The notes under the pieces: generated by a model
The model's database searches: none
What the model was told of the DNA's origin: nothing
What the model saw: the letters and a program-made list of their open reading frames with translations, nothing else
Shown here: piece by piece, positions 44,124 to 54,217 of the stretch
Position numbering within the stretch: the stretch's first letter is position 1
Layout: every line of letters begins with the position of its first letter
DNA from: Flavobacterium xinjiangense
Lineage (GTDB): Bacteria; Bacteroidota; Bacteroidia; Flavobacteriales; Flavobacteriaceae
Length of the DNA stretch: 64,000 nucleotides
NCBI RefSeq assembly: GCF_900142885.1
Contig: NZ_FRCL01000001.1
Coordinates: 62,001 to 126,000, forward strand
Direction: 5' to 3'
Position numbers and translations under genes: made by a program

Positions 44124-47100
44124 ATGCAACAAAATTACTTTACTAAAAATTACAATAAAAATAATTTAAGTTTTGATACTGCTCCCTCTAAAAAAAAGCG
44201 TGGTAACATATTCAAAAAAAAATCCTTAAAACTATACTTCATTTTAGCTATTATGATCCCTTTCGGATCAAATGTAAATGGACAAACAACTACTGTCACA
44301 TCCCCCCCCGGACCTGGAACATGGTCAATGACATTACCTTGCGACGTTACGTCAATTCAAGTACAAGCTTGGGGCGGTGGGGGTGGCGGATATGGCGATA
44401 ACACTAATGACGGAGCCGTAGGTCACGGTGGGGGTGGGGGTGGATACACCATTGGAACAATTGCCGTTACCCCCGGCCAAGTAATTACAGTTATTGTTGG
44501 TGCTGCAGGTACTGCGGGCTCCACCAATGGAGGAGCTGGCGGTGCCTCTTCTTATTCAATATTTACAGCAAATGGTGGTGGTGGTGGAACATTAACAGCT
44601 GGAGGAAGTGGCGGGACAGCATCAGGAGGAACATCTAACTTTACTGGTTTTATAGGTGGAACAGGATCTGGATCAACTGGTGGTTCAGGAGGAAATGCAG
44701 GGAGTGCTGGAGGGAGCGGAGGTGCTGGAGGTACGATTGGTGGAAATGGTGGAAATGGCTCAAATCCTGGAGGCGGCGGAGGTTCTTCTGGCGACAGATC
44801 CGGGAATTCTCGAACTGGTGGTTCAGGAGGGGAAGGAAGAATAACAATAACCTACACTTCTAATTTAAAAACGTACTGTAATTCCAGTTTTTCAACTGTG
44901 GGACCAATAACAAATGTCACTTTTGCAGGTATAAACAAAACTTCGTCTGCCTCTATAAACGGAACTCCAGGAAGTGAAATATTTTGTGACGATGGATCTG
45001 TAGTGCAAGGATCAACTACTAATTCGATTTCTATTCAAGGCAACACAAATGGTAATTCCCTAAACAATATTAGAGTATATATTGATTGGGACCAAAATGG
45101 AGTTTTCGGAAATCTATCAAACGAAATAATAGATCTTCCCACAATCACAAATTCAAATGGATCAGACGGTAAACTTAGCAGTGGAAATATTACTGTCCCT
45201 AGCGGCGCAATATTAGGAAAAACCCGTCTGCGAGTTATTAAAAGTAACAATTCTATTACAAATCCTTGCGGTTCCTATAGTTCAGGTCAATCTGAGGATT
45301 ACGTCTTAGATGTTACCTCATCTACTACTCCAACTATTACTAGTTTAGGATCTACTAGTGGATGCGTGGGTACCTCAATCACTATAAATGGTACAAACCT
45401 AGCAGGTGCAACTGCATCAGATGTCAAAATTGGTGGGACTGCCGTTTCTTCAATAACTTCAAATTCAGGTACGGTTTTAGTTGCGGTTATAGGATCTGGA
45501 ACAACGGGAACAGTTATGGTAACAACCACAAATGGTACAGCTAGCAGTTCTGCCTCTTTTACTGTAAATCAAAGCCCAACTATCAATGCCGGGCCAGTAC
45601 TTACCGCAATATGTAAAGGTGGCACATCAACAGCATTAGGAGGATCATTTGGTGGGGCGGCTACTAGCGCAATATGGTCAGACGGAGGTATTGGCGGTGT
45701 GTTCGCTAATAATACTGGCACAACACCTAACTCAGCGACATGGACGCCGCCAACAACTTATACCGGAACAGCAACACTAACACTCACATCATCAGGAGGC
45801 TCTTGTGGCACAACATCTGCATCAAAAACTCAAGTTGTAAATACCCCACCAACAACAGCAACGGTAGGAAGTAATCAGAATATAAATGGTAGTTTAACAT
45901 CAACTTCATTAGGAGGCAACACACCTACTTCTGGCTCGGGGTCTTGGACAAAAATATCTGGGCCAGGTACTGTAACTTTTAGTGCCAGCTCTTCAGGTAC
46001 ATCAACTGCTACAGTTAGCCTAATTGGAACTTATGTCTTTCGTTGGACAATTAGTTCCTCTTCATGCCCTTCAAGTTCTGCTGACCTAACGGTGAATTAT
46101 AATGCTCCTGAAATTGATATCGCAGGAAATGGTAATACCGTTTTTGATGGTAATACAACCCCAACGACTACAAATAGCACTGATTTTGGTTCTTCAACCG
46201 TAGGTATAGCAACTACAAAAACCTTTACTATTCAAAATAGTGGAAATACTAATTTAACGATTGGAACAATTAGCTTTTCTGGGGCAAATGCTGCTGATTA
46301 CTCCATAGCAAATTTACCAAGTACAACAATAATTGCAGGAAATTCAACAACTTTTACTATAGTTTTTAATCCAAGTACTATTGGAACTAGAACTGCAACA
46401 ATTTCTATTGTAAATAATGATAGTGATGAAAATCCTTATGATTTTTCGATTCAAGGAACGGGAACAATAGCTCCATTAACTTTTGGTCCTGGAGGTGTCA
46501 CTTCCGATTTACAATTATGGTTGAGACCGGACTTAATTAATGGCACAACTAATCTTGCGGATAATACTGATGTAATCACTTGGAACACACAAGGTCGCGG
46601 TAGTGATGCTACAAAGCCATCAGCTGTGGGTGCACCAAAATATAGAAATAATGCAACGCACAACATTAATTTCAACTCTGTTGTTGACTTTACAAACAAT
46701 TATGCTACTACTCCACAGGTATATACTGATAACGATGCTTCCAGGCAATATTTAAAAGGAGCCTCTGGTTTTTACAGTCAGGATATTTTTGTGGTTATGA
46801 TACCTGATGTTACGGTGACCTCATCTTTGCCAAGTATGGATATTTTTTGTGGAGATAAAAACAATGCTGCACAAGAAACAGATGCGACAGGTATTGGTTA
46901 TGGAAATTATACCAGCAGAATGAGTAATGAAATTTTAACGTACGCATTAGGAACGTCTTCCGGAGCAGGTATAGGTTATGGAGTTGCACAGCAAAGCACT
47001 TCGGCTTCATACAGTTCGGCAGGTATTATAAATGCTCGAAACAATAGTGCGGCAACAGGAACAGAATTATACTTTAATGCCAATAACATCGTCAATTTAA

Positions 47101-50100
47101 CAACGGACGCTTCACTATTTTCGAACGTAAATGATTCTAGATTTTGGATTGGACGAAGTGAAGGATGGGACGGTAGTTTAGACGGAAGAGTTGCTGAAGT
47201 AATTACATACAGCTCCAGGAAAAATGATAGTAATGAGAGAAGTAATATTCAAAGTTATTTAGCTATAAAATACGGGATAACCCTTGGAATAAATGGCACT
47301 TCAATAAATTACACCAACTCCTCTTCAAACATTTTATGGGACGTTACGGCAAATACCGGTTACAATTATGACATAACTGGAATAGGTCGAGACGACTTGT
47401 CAAGGTTAAACCAGAAACAATCTAAAAGTATCAATACTACAGACGACATAACAATAGGTTTGAGTACTATTTATGCAACTAATACTGAAAATATTAATTC
47501 TTTCGATACCGACAAAAAATTCTTGGTTTGGGGAAACAATCGCGGAACATTGCAAGCACAACCAGCTGTTGAAGTAAATATGAGCGCGGGTATATCAGGT
47601 TTAACAAGTGCTGTGAGCTTTATCTCTGTAGGCAGAACATGGAAAGTAGTTGAGACCGGAGGAAATGTAGCAGCAACTAAAGTATCAATTCCTTCGGCCA
47701 TGCTAACCTCAACAATTACTCCTCCCGGTGACTACTTGATGTTTATATCTAATACCCCTGTTTTTAATCCAACTGCTGAATACCGTATTATGACGATTAA
47801 TGGTTCGAATCTGGAGACTACCTATGATTTTAACGGCACAAAGTATATCACTTTTGGATATGCTCCAGAAAAAACTTTTGTGCGCAGTATCTCATTTGAT
47901 GGTGCTGATGATTATCTTGATTCTGGGAAAGTCTTAAATTTAAATACATCGTTTACTGTTTCTGCTTGGGTAAAAAGAAATTCTTCCAACAAAACAATCC
48001 TATCCAAAAGAAATGCAACTTTTACCGAAGGATATGATTTAAGCATAAACACCGCTGGAAAAGCAGAAATGAGTTGGATGGTAGGCACTACTAAATATTC
48101 TATTACATCAAGTGAGATAATTCCATTGGGAAAATGGCATCATATCGGTATTACCTACAATAGTGCAACGACAACTGCTAAAATATACATTGATGGTTTG
48201 ACAAAAATAAGCAACACTTCAATGCCTAATATTCCACCAACTACACAATCCTTTTTAATCGCTGCCGCAGATGGTGTAAATCCAACCTCCTATTTTAATG
48301 GAGCAATAGATGAAGTTCGTATTTGGAAAACTGCTTTAACTGAAGCACAATTTCGATATGTAATGAATCAGGAAATTATAAAAAATAGTGTATCTACTAA
48401 TGGCGCAATAATTCCTAATTCAATATCACTAAATGATATCAGCAATGTTCCTTGGACTGCTTTAGATGCATATTATCCAATGTCAACTTACACCTATACT
48501 AATGCCAAAGACATCTCCGGTAATAATAATTATGCCGCATTGAGAAATTTGAACACGGTAGATGCACAAACTGCTCCTTTACCATATGAATCCCAAGCCA
48601 ATGGGTTATGGCAGTCTCCAGCAACATGGTTGAATAATACCTTACAAGATTTACCATTTAGCGTATCTATTGAAGATCCTTCGAAAACTATTGATTGGAA
48701 TATTGTAAAAACAAATCATAATATTACGTCTGAAGGGAATAAAATTCTTATGGGATTATTTGTAAATACTAATACTTTAAATGCAATTAATGACAGCAAA
48801 ATTGAAGTCTCCCATTACTTGAAATTAGACGGAAAAATTGATCTAGAGGGACGTTCCCAATTAATTCAAAAAGAAGGGAGTGACTTAGACGCTTCAAGCA
48901 ATGGTTTCATCGAAAGAGACCAGCAAGGGCAATCTAATAAATTCAATTATAATTACTGGAGTTCTCCTGTAAACCCTATTAATAATACAGCGAACAATAC
49001 CAATTACACAGTTGGTGGCATATTAAAAGATGGTACAACTGGAACGCCTACAAATATCAGTTGGGTAGATGGATATGATGGATCGGCAAAATCGCCCATA
49101 AGCCTCGCTCGTTTTTGGATTTATAAATTTGATAACTTGTCAAATGACTACGCGAATTACACTCAGATAGGAGAAACAGGGTTACTGCAAGTTGGTAAAG
49201 GATTTACTTTAAAAGGAAGTGGAGCTCCAACGGCAACCCAAAATCTAACTTTTGTAGGAAAACCAAATAATGGGACTATCAGTAATACTTTGGGTATTGA
49301 TCAATTATTACTTACCGGAAATCCTTACCCGTCAGCTATTGATGCTGATGCTTTTATAACGGATAATATAAATTCCGTTCAAAGACCAGATGACAACACA
49401 ATAGATGGAACATTGTATTTCTGGGAACATTACGCCAGTAACAACACCCATAATTTAGCAGGTTATCAAGGTGGCTATGCCGCAAGGAATCTTACCGGAG
49501 GTCTTGCTCCTTCCTCCTCTGGTGTAGATTTCATAAGTAAAGCAGGATCTCCATCAAGAGGTATTCCTAATAAATTTATTCCAGTAGGTCAGGGCTTTTT
49601 TGTAAATGGGAGTGCAACCGGAGGAAATGTTATTTTTAAAAATAGTCAAAGAGGATTTGAAAGAGAGACTGATGCTAACTCTAATGTGTTATATAAAACA
49701 GCTAACAAGAAACCAAATCATTGGTCCGATAATGCAAATGACGCTATACAGGAAGACAACTACAAAAAAATTCGTTTAGGTTTTAATTCGCACAATGATT
49801 TTCACCGCCAAGTTTTAATTGGATTCATGAATGAAAAAGCGACAAGCAAAATGGATTATGGTTATGATGGATTAAATTTTGACGATTTTTCTAATGATAT
49901 GTATTTGTTGAATGGAGAAAACCAATTAGTAATTCAAGGCGAAGGTTTTTTCGATGAAGATGCTTCTTTCCCAATTGGTGTAAGATCTGACACAGTAGGA
50001 AAAGTATCCTTTACAATTGATGAATTAGAAAATTTTGATAATCGTCAAAATGTTTATATTTATGATAAATCAGACGATACCTATCACAATATAAAGGACG

Positions 50101-50429
50101 CGCTTTATGAGATAGAACTTCCAGAAGGAACTTTTAACGATAGATTCTATCTTCGTTTTACTGAAAAAACTTTAGGAACAGATACATTTAGTTTGTCTAA
50201 ATCTACGGAAGTAAATGTGATTGTAAATCAAAACGTAACGGTTCAATCTTCAAACCATGTGATAAAAAACATCACAGTATATGATTTACTGGGAAGAAAA
50301 ATTGATAGTTATACAAAGGTAAATGCACTAAAATATACCTTGAGCCATTTAAACAAAACGACGGCGGGTTTAATTGTAAAAATCACTTTAGACGATGATA
50401 CCGTAGTTTCCAAAAAAATAATATACTAA
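44124..50429 (+). CDS. Giant T9SS surface protein 3 (GEVED, IPT, choice-of-anchor, LamG)
   Basis: The largest of the three, 2101 residues. A lysine-rich N-region and signal helix end near VNGQ (residue 54). Modules in order are a glycine-rich domain (to ~250), one GEVED domain (about 255-395, ending SGQSEDYVLDV), an IPT/TIG domain (about 400-475, TSLGSTSGCVGTSITINGTNL), two immunoglobulin-like repeats (~475-655), a choice-of-anchor domain (about 665-785, FTIQNSGNTNLTIGTISFSG), and then the concanavalin-like and LamG regions and C-terminal module as in protein 1. The final ~70 residues are almost identical to those of proteins 1 and 2. Likely an adhesin built by adding modules to a copy of protein 1. 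Confidence 0.85.
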   Translation: MQQNYFTKNYNKNNLSFDTAPSKKKRGNIFKKKSLKLYFILAIMIPFGSNVNGQTTTVTSPPGPGTWSMTLPCDVTSIQVQAWGGGGGGYGDNTNDGAVGHGGGGGGYTIGTIAVTPGQVITVIVGAAGTAGSTNGGAGGASSYSIFTANGGGGGTLTAGGSGGTASGGTSNFTGFIGGTGSGSTGGSGGNAGSAGGSGGAGGTIGGNGGNGSNPGGGGGSSGDRSGNSRTGGSGGEGRITITYTSNLKTYCNSSFSTVGPITNVTFAGINKTSSASINGTPGSEIFCDDGSVVQGSTTNSISIQGNTNGNSLNNIRVYIDWDQNGVFGNLSNEIIDLPTITNSNGSDGKLSSGNITVPSGAILGKTRLRVIKSNNSITNPCGSYSSGQSEDYVLDVTSSTTPTITSLGSTSGCVGTSITINGTNLAGATASDVKIGGTAVSSITSNSGTVLVAVIGSGTTGTVMVTTTNGTASSSASFTVNQSPTINAGPVLTAICKGGTSTALGGSFGGAATSAIWSDGGIGGVFANNTGTTPNSATWTPPTTYTGTATLTLTSSGGSCGTTSASKTQVVNTPPTTATVGSNQNINGSLTSTSLGGNTPTSGSGSWTKISGPGTVTFSASSSGTSTATVSLIGTYVFRWTISSSSCPSSSADLTVNYNAPEIDIAGNGNTVFDGNTTPTTTNSTDFGSSTVGIATTKTFTIQNSGNTNLTIGTISFSGANAADYSIANLPSTTIIAGNSTTFTIVFNPSTIGTRTATISIVNNDSDENPYDFSIQGTGTIAPLTFGPGGVTSDLQLWLRPDLINGTTNLADNTDVITWNTQGRGSDATKPSAVGAPKYRNNATHNINFNSVVDFTNNYATTPQVYTDNDASRQYLKGASGFYSQDIFVVMIPDVTVTSSLPSMDIFCGDKNNAAQETDATGIGYGNYTSRMSNEILTYALGTSSGAGIGYGVAQQSTSASYSSAGIINARNNSAATGTELYFNANNIVNLTTDASLFSNVNDSRFWIGRSEGWDGSLDGRVAEVITYSSRKNDSNERSNIQSYLAIKYGITLGINGTSINYTNSSSNILWDVTANTGYNYDITGIGRDDLSRLNQKQSKSINTTDDITIGLSTIYATNTENINSFDTDKKFLVWGNNRGTLQAQPAVEVNMSAGISGLTSAVSFISVGRTWKVVETGGNVAATKVSIPSAMLTSTITPPGDYLMFISNTPVFNPTAEYRIMTINGSNLETTYDFNGTKYITFGYAPEKTFVRSISFDGADDYLDSGKVLNLNTSFTVSAWVKRNSSNKTILSKRNATFTEGYDLSINTAGKAEMSWMVGTTKYSITSSEIIPLGKWHHIGITYNSATTTAKIYIDGLTKISNTSMPNIPPTTQSFLIAAADGVNPTSYFNGAIDEVRIWKTALTEAQFRYVMNQEIIKNSVSTNGAIIPNSISLNDISNVPWTALDAYYPMSTYTYTNAKDISGNNNYAALRNLNTVDAQTAPLPYESQANGLWQSPATWLNNTLQDLPFSVSIEDPSKTIDWNIVKTNHNITSEGNKILMGLFVNTNTLNAINDSKIEVSHYLKLDGKIDLEGRSQLIQKEGSDLDASSNGFIERDQQGQSNKFNYNYWSSPVNPINNTANNTNYTVGGILKDGTTGTPTNISWVDGYDGSAKSPISLARFWIYKFDNLSNDYANYTQIGETGLLQVGKGFTLKGSGAPTATQNLTFVGKPNNGTISNTLGIDQLLLTGNPYPSAIDADAFITDNINSVQRPDDNTIDGTLYFWEHYASNNTHNLAGYQGGYAARNLTGGLAPSSSGVDFISKAGSPSRGIPNKFIPVGQGFFVNGSATGGNVIFKNSQRGFERETDANSNVLYKTANKKPNHWSDNANDAIQEDNYKKIRLGFNSHNDFHRQVLIGFMNEKATSKMDYGYDGLNFDDFSNDMYLLNGENQLVIQGEGFFDEDASFPIGVRSDTVGKVSFTIDELENFDNRQNVYIYDKSDDTYHNIKDALYEIELPEGTFNDRFYLRFTEKTLGTDTFSLSKSTEVNVIVNQNVTVQSSNHVIKNITVYDLLGRKIDSYTKVNALKYTLSHLNKTTAGLIVKITLDDDTVVSKKIIY

Positions 50430-50449
50430 ATTGCAAAACTTAACTCTAA

Positions 50450-50480
50450 AAGCCACTCCTCACCGAGTGGTTTTTTTTTT
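50450..50480 (+). terminator. Terminator of surface protein gene 3
   Basis: CCACTC (50453-50458) and GAGTGG (50465-50470) form a stem followed by ten T, the third copy of the same hairpin. The remaining stretch to 50676 is A/T-rich and shows nothing else. Confidence 0.88.
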
Positions 50481-50676
50481 GAAAAATTTAAAAATATTTA
50501 CGACAATCAAATGATTTAATTTGTTTCAAAAAAATAGAAAGGGAATCATTCTAACTTAGATTATAAAATTTATAAATTTGTGCAACTAAAATAATTCCTT
50601 TAACGAAAAACGCAATCGTTTGAGTAAATCGTATAAATTGAAATATTCTAACTAATTTTCATAATAATACCCGAAC

Positions 50677-50853
50677 ATGATTGACGAGAATAATGAAACT
50701 AAATTAATTGAAGGCGAAGACTTCTACTTTACGCCTGAAGGTTATAAATGCTTTACAGAAAAACATCATTTAAAAAGAGGATATTGTTGCAAAAGCGGCT
50801 GTCGTCATTGTCCGTACGGTTATGATAAGAAAACGGGAAATTTAAAAAAGTAG
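50677..50853 (+). CDS. DUF5522-type small cysteine-rich protein
   Basis: A 58-residue protein starting at ATG 50677. The C-terminal half holds the cysteine pattern GYCCKSGCRHCPYGYDKKTG, typical of small DUF5522 proteins of Bacteroidota and some other bacteria, and FYFTPEGYKCFTEKHHLKRG precedes it. The cysteines could bind zinc or iron. It has no signal peptide, and no function is known. The gap to hutU (50854-51124) holds a possible weak hairpin near 50945-50964 but no gene. Confidence 0.85.
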   Translation: MIDENNETKLIEGEDFYFTPEGYKCFTEKHHLKRGYCCKSGCRHCPYGYDKKTGNLKK

Positions 50854-51124
50854 AGAGAGTTCAATCACAAAATCAACTCACCAATAAAAATGGATATTCA
50901 ATCTCAAAAATATAGAATCAAAATTCATAAATCCTACCACAGGTCGGATATTCGTTATCCATAGCCGTTTTTTTATTGACTGCATTCCTTAATTAAAATG
51001 AGGAACAAAATGCGAATCGAGTATAAATACAATTCGAAAACGAGTTAATTTGAAGACATAAAAATGTGAAAAACATTGCAATTTCTTTAAATTTTTCAAT
51101 ATTTAAATTTTTCAATAAAAAAAC

Positions 51125-53107
51125 ATGACTTTCCAAGAACAAATCAAACAGGGAATTCCCTCTATACTACCTCAGCCTAAACCGTATGAGGCAGACATTA
51201 ATCATGCTCCGAAACGAAAAGAAATCCTTTCGGCAGAGGAGAAAAAATTAGCCCTTCGTAATGCTTTGCGCTATTTCGGACCAGAGCATCATGGCGAGCT
51301 AATACAAGAATTTCGTCAAGAACTAGAAACATACGGTCGCATCTATATGTATCGCTTTCGTCCCGATTATGAAATGCGTGCGCGTCCAATTAACGAATAC
51401 CCGGGAAAATGCGAACAGGCAAAAGCTATAATACTGATGATTCAAAACAACTTGGATTATGCCGTGGCGCAACATCCCCATGAATTGATTACCTATGGTG
51501 GCAATGGAGCCGTTTTCCAAAACTGGGCACAGTATTTATTAACCATGCAATATTTATCAGAAATGACGGATGAGCAAACATTGACGATGTATTCAGGTCA
51601 TCCAATGGGTTTGTTCCCTTCGCACAAAGAAGCGCCACGAGTGGTAGTAACAAACGGAATGGTAATTCCTAATTATTCTAAACCGGACGACTGGGAAAAA
51701 ATGAATGCTTTGGGCGTTTCGCAATACGGACAAATGACTGCCGGAAGTTATATGTACATAGGTCCGCAAGGAATTGTTCACGGAACAACAATTACCGTTT
51801 TGAATGGTTTCCGAAAAATAAAACGCAGTCCTACAGGTGGTTTATTCGTAACTTCAGGATTAGGCGGAATGAGTGGCGCACAACCCAAAGCAGGTAATAT
51901 TGCCGGTTGCATCACCGTTTGTGCCGAAGTAAATTCAAAAATTACTCATATTCGCCACAGCCAAGGCTGGATCAATGAAGTGATTGAAAATATTGACGAA
52001 TTAGTACAAAGAGTCGCTTTGGCGAAAGCCAACAAAGAAATTGTTTCTATCGCCTACCTCGGAAACGTGGTGGACGTTTGGGAAAAATTTGATCAGGAAA
52101 ATATCCATATCGATTTAGGTTCAGACCAAACATCATTACACAATCCCTGGGCGGGCGGCTATTATCCTGCTGACGTTTCCTTTGAAGAAGCGAATGAAAT
52201 GATGGCTAACAACCCGGATTTATTCAAAATAAAAGTTCAGGAAACATTGCGTCGCCACACTACTGCTATCAATAAACACACTGCCAGAGGAACGTATTTC
52301 TTTGATTACGGAAATGCTTTCCTACTGGAAGCTTCCCGTGCCGGTGCTGATGTTATGGCAGAGAATCATATTGATTTTAGGTATCCGAGTTATGTACAGG
52401 ATATTATGGGTCCTATGTGTTTTGATTATGGTTTTGGTCCGTTCCGTTGGGTTTGCGCCTCAGGGAATCCAGAAGATTTAGCCAAAACAGATTTAATTGC
52501 TTGTCAGGTTCTGGAAGAAATGGCAAAAACAGCTCCCGAAGAAATTCAACAGCAGATGCAGGATAATATTCACTGGATAAAAGGTGCTCAGGAAAATAAA
52601 TTGGTCGTAGGTTCTCAAGCCAGAATCCTTTATGCTGATGCCGAAGGACGTGTGAAAATTGCCGAAGCTTTTAATCAGGCTATTGCCAAAGGTGAAATTG
52701 GAACTGTAGTTTTAGGTCGGGATCACCATGACGTTTCCGGTACTGATTCACCTTACAGAGAAACTTCTAACATCTATGACGGCTCCCGTTTTACTGCTGA
52801 TATGGCGATACAAAACGTCATTGGAGACAGCTTTCGTGGTGCCACTTGGGTCTCCATTCACAATGGTGGAGGAGTTGGCTGGGGCGAGGTAATTAATGGT
52901 GGATTTGGAATGGTTCTTGATGGATCTAAAGAAGCATCAAGACGTTTAGAATCTATGCTTTTCTGGGATGTCAACAATGGAATTTCCAGAAGAAGCTGGG
53001 CGCGTAATGACGGAGCCATTTTTGCCATAAAAAGAGCCATGGAAGCGCAGCCTCTATTGAAGGTAACCATTCCTAACTCAGTTGCCGACAATTTGTTGGA
53101 TTTTTAA
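51125..53107 (+). CDS. hutU: Urocanate hydratase
   Basis: NAD-dependent enzyme of histidine degradation, converting urocanate to imidazolone propionate. The 660 residues show ITYGGNGAVFQNW, LYSMSGHPMG-like MYSGHPMGLFPSH, TSGLGGMSGAQPKAGNIAGC with the NAD site, SDQTSLHNPWAGGYYP, the active-site-cysteine region FGFGPFRWVCASGNPEDL-like YGFGPFRWVCASG, and DSPYRETSNIYDGSRFTADM. It is about 100 residues longer than the E. coli/Pseudomonas type (~555), like other Bacteroidota forms. No other hut gene lies in the window. Confidence 0.95.
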   Translation: MTFQEQIKQGIPSILPQPKPYEADINHAPKRKEILSAEEKKLALRNALRYFGPEHHGELIQEFRQELETYGRIYMYRFRPDYEMRARPINEYPGKCEQAKAIILMIQNNLDYAVAQHPHELITYGGNGAVFQNWAQYLLTMQYLSEMTDEQTLTMYSGHPMGLFPSHKEAPRVVVTNGMVIPNYSKPDDWEKMNALGVSQYGQMTAGSYMYIGPQGIVHGTTITVLNGFRKIKRSPTGGLFVTSGLGGMSGAQPKAGNIAGCITVCAEVNSKITHIRHSQGWINEVIENIDELVQRVALAKANKEIVSIAYLGNVVDVWEKFDQENIHIDLGSDQTSLHNPWAGGYYPADVSFEEANEMMANNPDLFKIKVQETLRRHTTAINKHTARGTYFFDYGNAFLLEASRAGADVMAENHIDFRYPSYVQDIMGPMCFDYGFGPFRWVCASGNPEDLAKTDLIACQVLEEMAKTAPEEIQQQMQDNIHWIKGAQENKLVVGSQARILYADAEGRVKIAEAFNQAIAKGEIGTVVLGRDHHDVSGTDSPYRETSNIYDGSRFTADMAIQNVIGDSFRGATWVSIHNGGGVGWGEVINGGFGMVLDGSKEASRRLESMLFWDVNNGISRRSWARNDGAIFAIKRAMEAQPLLKVTIPNSVADNLLDF

Positions 53108-53158
53108 AAATTTGGCCGTATCTTTATAATAAAGAATTAACAATCAAATATTTACATT

Positions 53159-53692
53159 ATGAAAGCAATTAAATTCATTCCGATACTATTTCTTTTTATA
53201 TTGGGCTCCTGCAGCTCGATTAGAGTAAATTCTGATTATGACAAAAATGTAGATTTCAGTCAATACAAAACCTATGCCTTTCATAAACAAGGGATTGATA
53301 GAGTTCAGATTTCAGAATTTGATAAGAAAAGAATTCTTCATGCAATTGATAATGAACTTACTAAAAAAGGAATGTCAAAAAGTGAAAATCCTGATTTATT
53401 AATAAACATTCTCACAAAAGAAAGAGAACGAATAGATGTAGATCAATACAACGCCGGTTGGGGTTATGGATGGGGCTACGGATGGAACCCATATCTTTGG
53501 GGAGGGCGCACCTATGTATCATCAACAACAGAAGGAACCCTTTATATTGATTTAATTGATGCCAAGAAAAAAGAACTCGTATGGGAAGGTCAAGGTGTGG
53601 GATATTTAACAGAAAACTACGATAAAAAAGAAAGCCAAATCAATGAATATGTTTCTAAAATTTTAGAACAATTCCCGCCTAAAGCAAAATAG
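53159..53692 (+). CDS. DUF4136 lipoprotein
   Basis: A 177-residue outer-envelope lipoprotein. The signal peptide ends in the lipobox ILGSC (C19). The domain contains VDFSQYKTYAFH, AIDNELTKKGMSKSENPDLLI and LYIDLIDAKKKELVWEGQGVG, typical of DUF4136, with a glycine/tryptophan/tyrosine-rich insert (GWGYGWGYGWNPYLWGG) in the middle. Its function is unknown. A terminator follows. Confidence 0.9.
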   Translation: MKAIKFIPILFLFILGSCSSIRVNSDYDKNVDFSQYKTYAFHKQGIDRVQISEFDKKRILHAIDNELTKKGMSKSENPDLLINILTKERERIDVDQYNAGWGYGWGYGWNPYLWGGRTYVSSTTEGTLYIDLIDAKKKELVWEGQGVGYLTENYDKKESQINEYVSKILEQFPPKAK

Positions 53693-53712
53693 TTTACCAT
53701 TACATTTCAACA

Positions 53713-53742
53713 TAAAAGCCTACCTTTGCGTAGGCTTTTTTT
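53713..53742 (+). terminator. Terminator after the DUF4136 gene
   Basis: AAAGCCTAC (53715-53723) and GTAGGCTTT (53730-53738) form a 9-bp perfect stem with a 6-base loop and trailing T. It lies just before the start of the globin gene at 53753. Confidence 0.88.
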
Positions 53743-53752
53743 ATACCCAATC

Positions 53753-54154
53753 ATGGCAAAACTTAACGACATTACCACATTCGAAGATATCAAATTACTG
53801 GTAGATACTTTTTATTCTAAAGTTCAAAAAGACGAATTTATTGGAACCATATTTAATGAGAAAATAGTCAACCGCTGGCCCGAACATCTGGAAAAAATGT
53901 ATCGCTTTTGGCAAACTATTTTACTCGAAGTTCACTCCTATTCCGGAAGTCCATTTCCACCACACAAACAACTGCCTGTTGGCAAAGAGCATTTTGAACG
54001 CTGGATGGAAATTTTCACGGAAACTACTGATAGTTTATTTATAGGTCCATTAGCAGAAGAAGCAAAGCTTCGCGCTAAAAATATGGCCGAAATGTTCAAT
54101 TACAAAATTGACTATTTCCGCAATCTTGAAAAAAATCAAACGAACAATTCATAG
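53753..54154 (+). CDS. Group 3 truncated hemoglobin, second copy
   Basis: A 133-residue truncated globin with FYSKVQKDEFIGTIF, WPEHLEKMYRFWQTIL and PPHKQLPVGKEHFERWMEIF, which carries the likely proximal histidine region. It is a diverged relative of the globin at 18234-18605. The ATG at 53753 is preferred over one at 53726, which would overlap the terminator hairpin. It lies outside the nitrogen-oxide island. Confidence 0.88.
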   Translation: MAKLNDITTFEDIKLLVDTFYSKVQKDEFIGTIFNEKIVNRWPEHLEKMYRFWQTILLEVHSYSGSPFPPHKQLPVGKEHFERWMEIFTETTDSLFIGPLAEEAKLRAKNMAEMFNYKIDYFRNLEKNQTNNS

Positions 54155-54217
54155 TTTTTAAAGTGTTTTTTTTTATCCAAAATCTATTCCTTTTTGCAAA
54201 CAGCAACACATTCCCTT

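Noticed and set aside
50944..50975. Possible terminator after the DUF5522 gene
   Set aside because: The stem GGATA/TATCC is short, with imperfect extension and several bases before the T-run; support is too weak to list.
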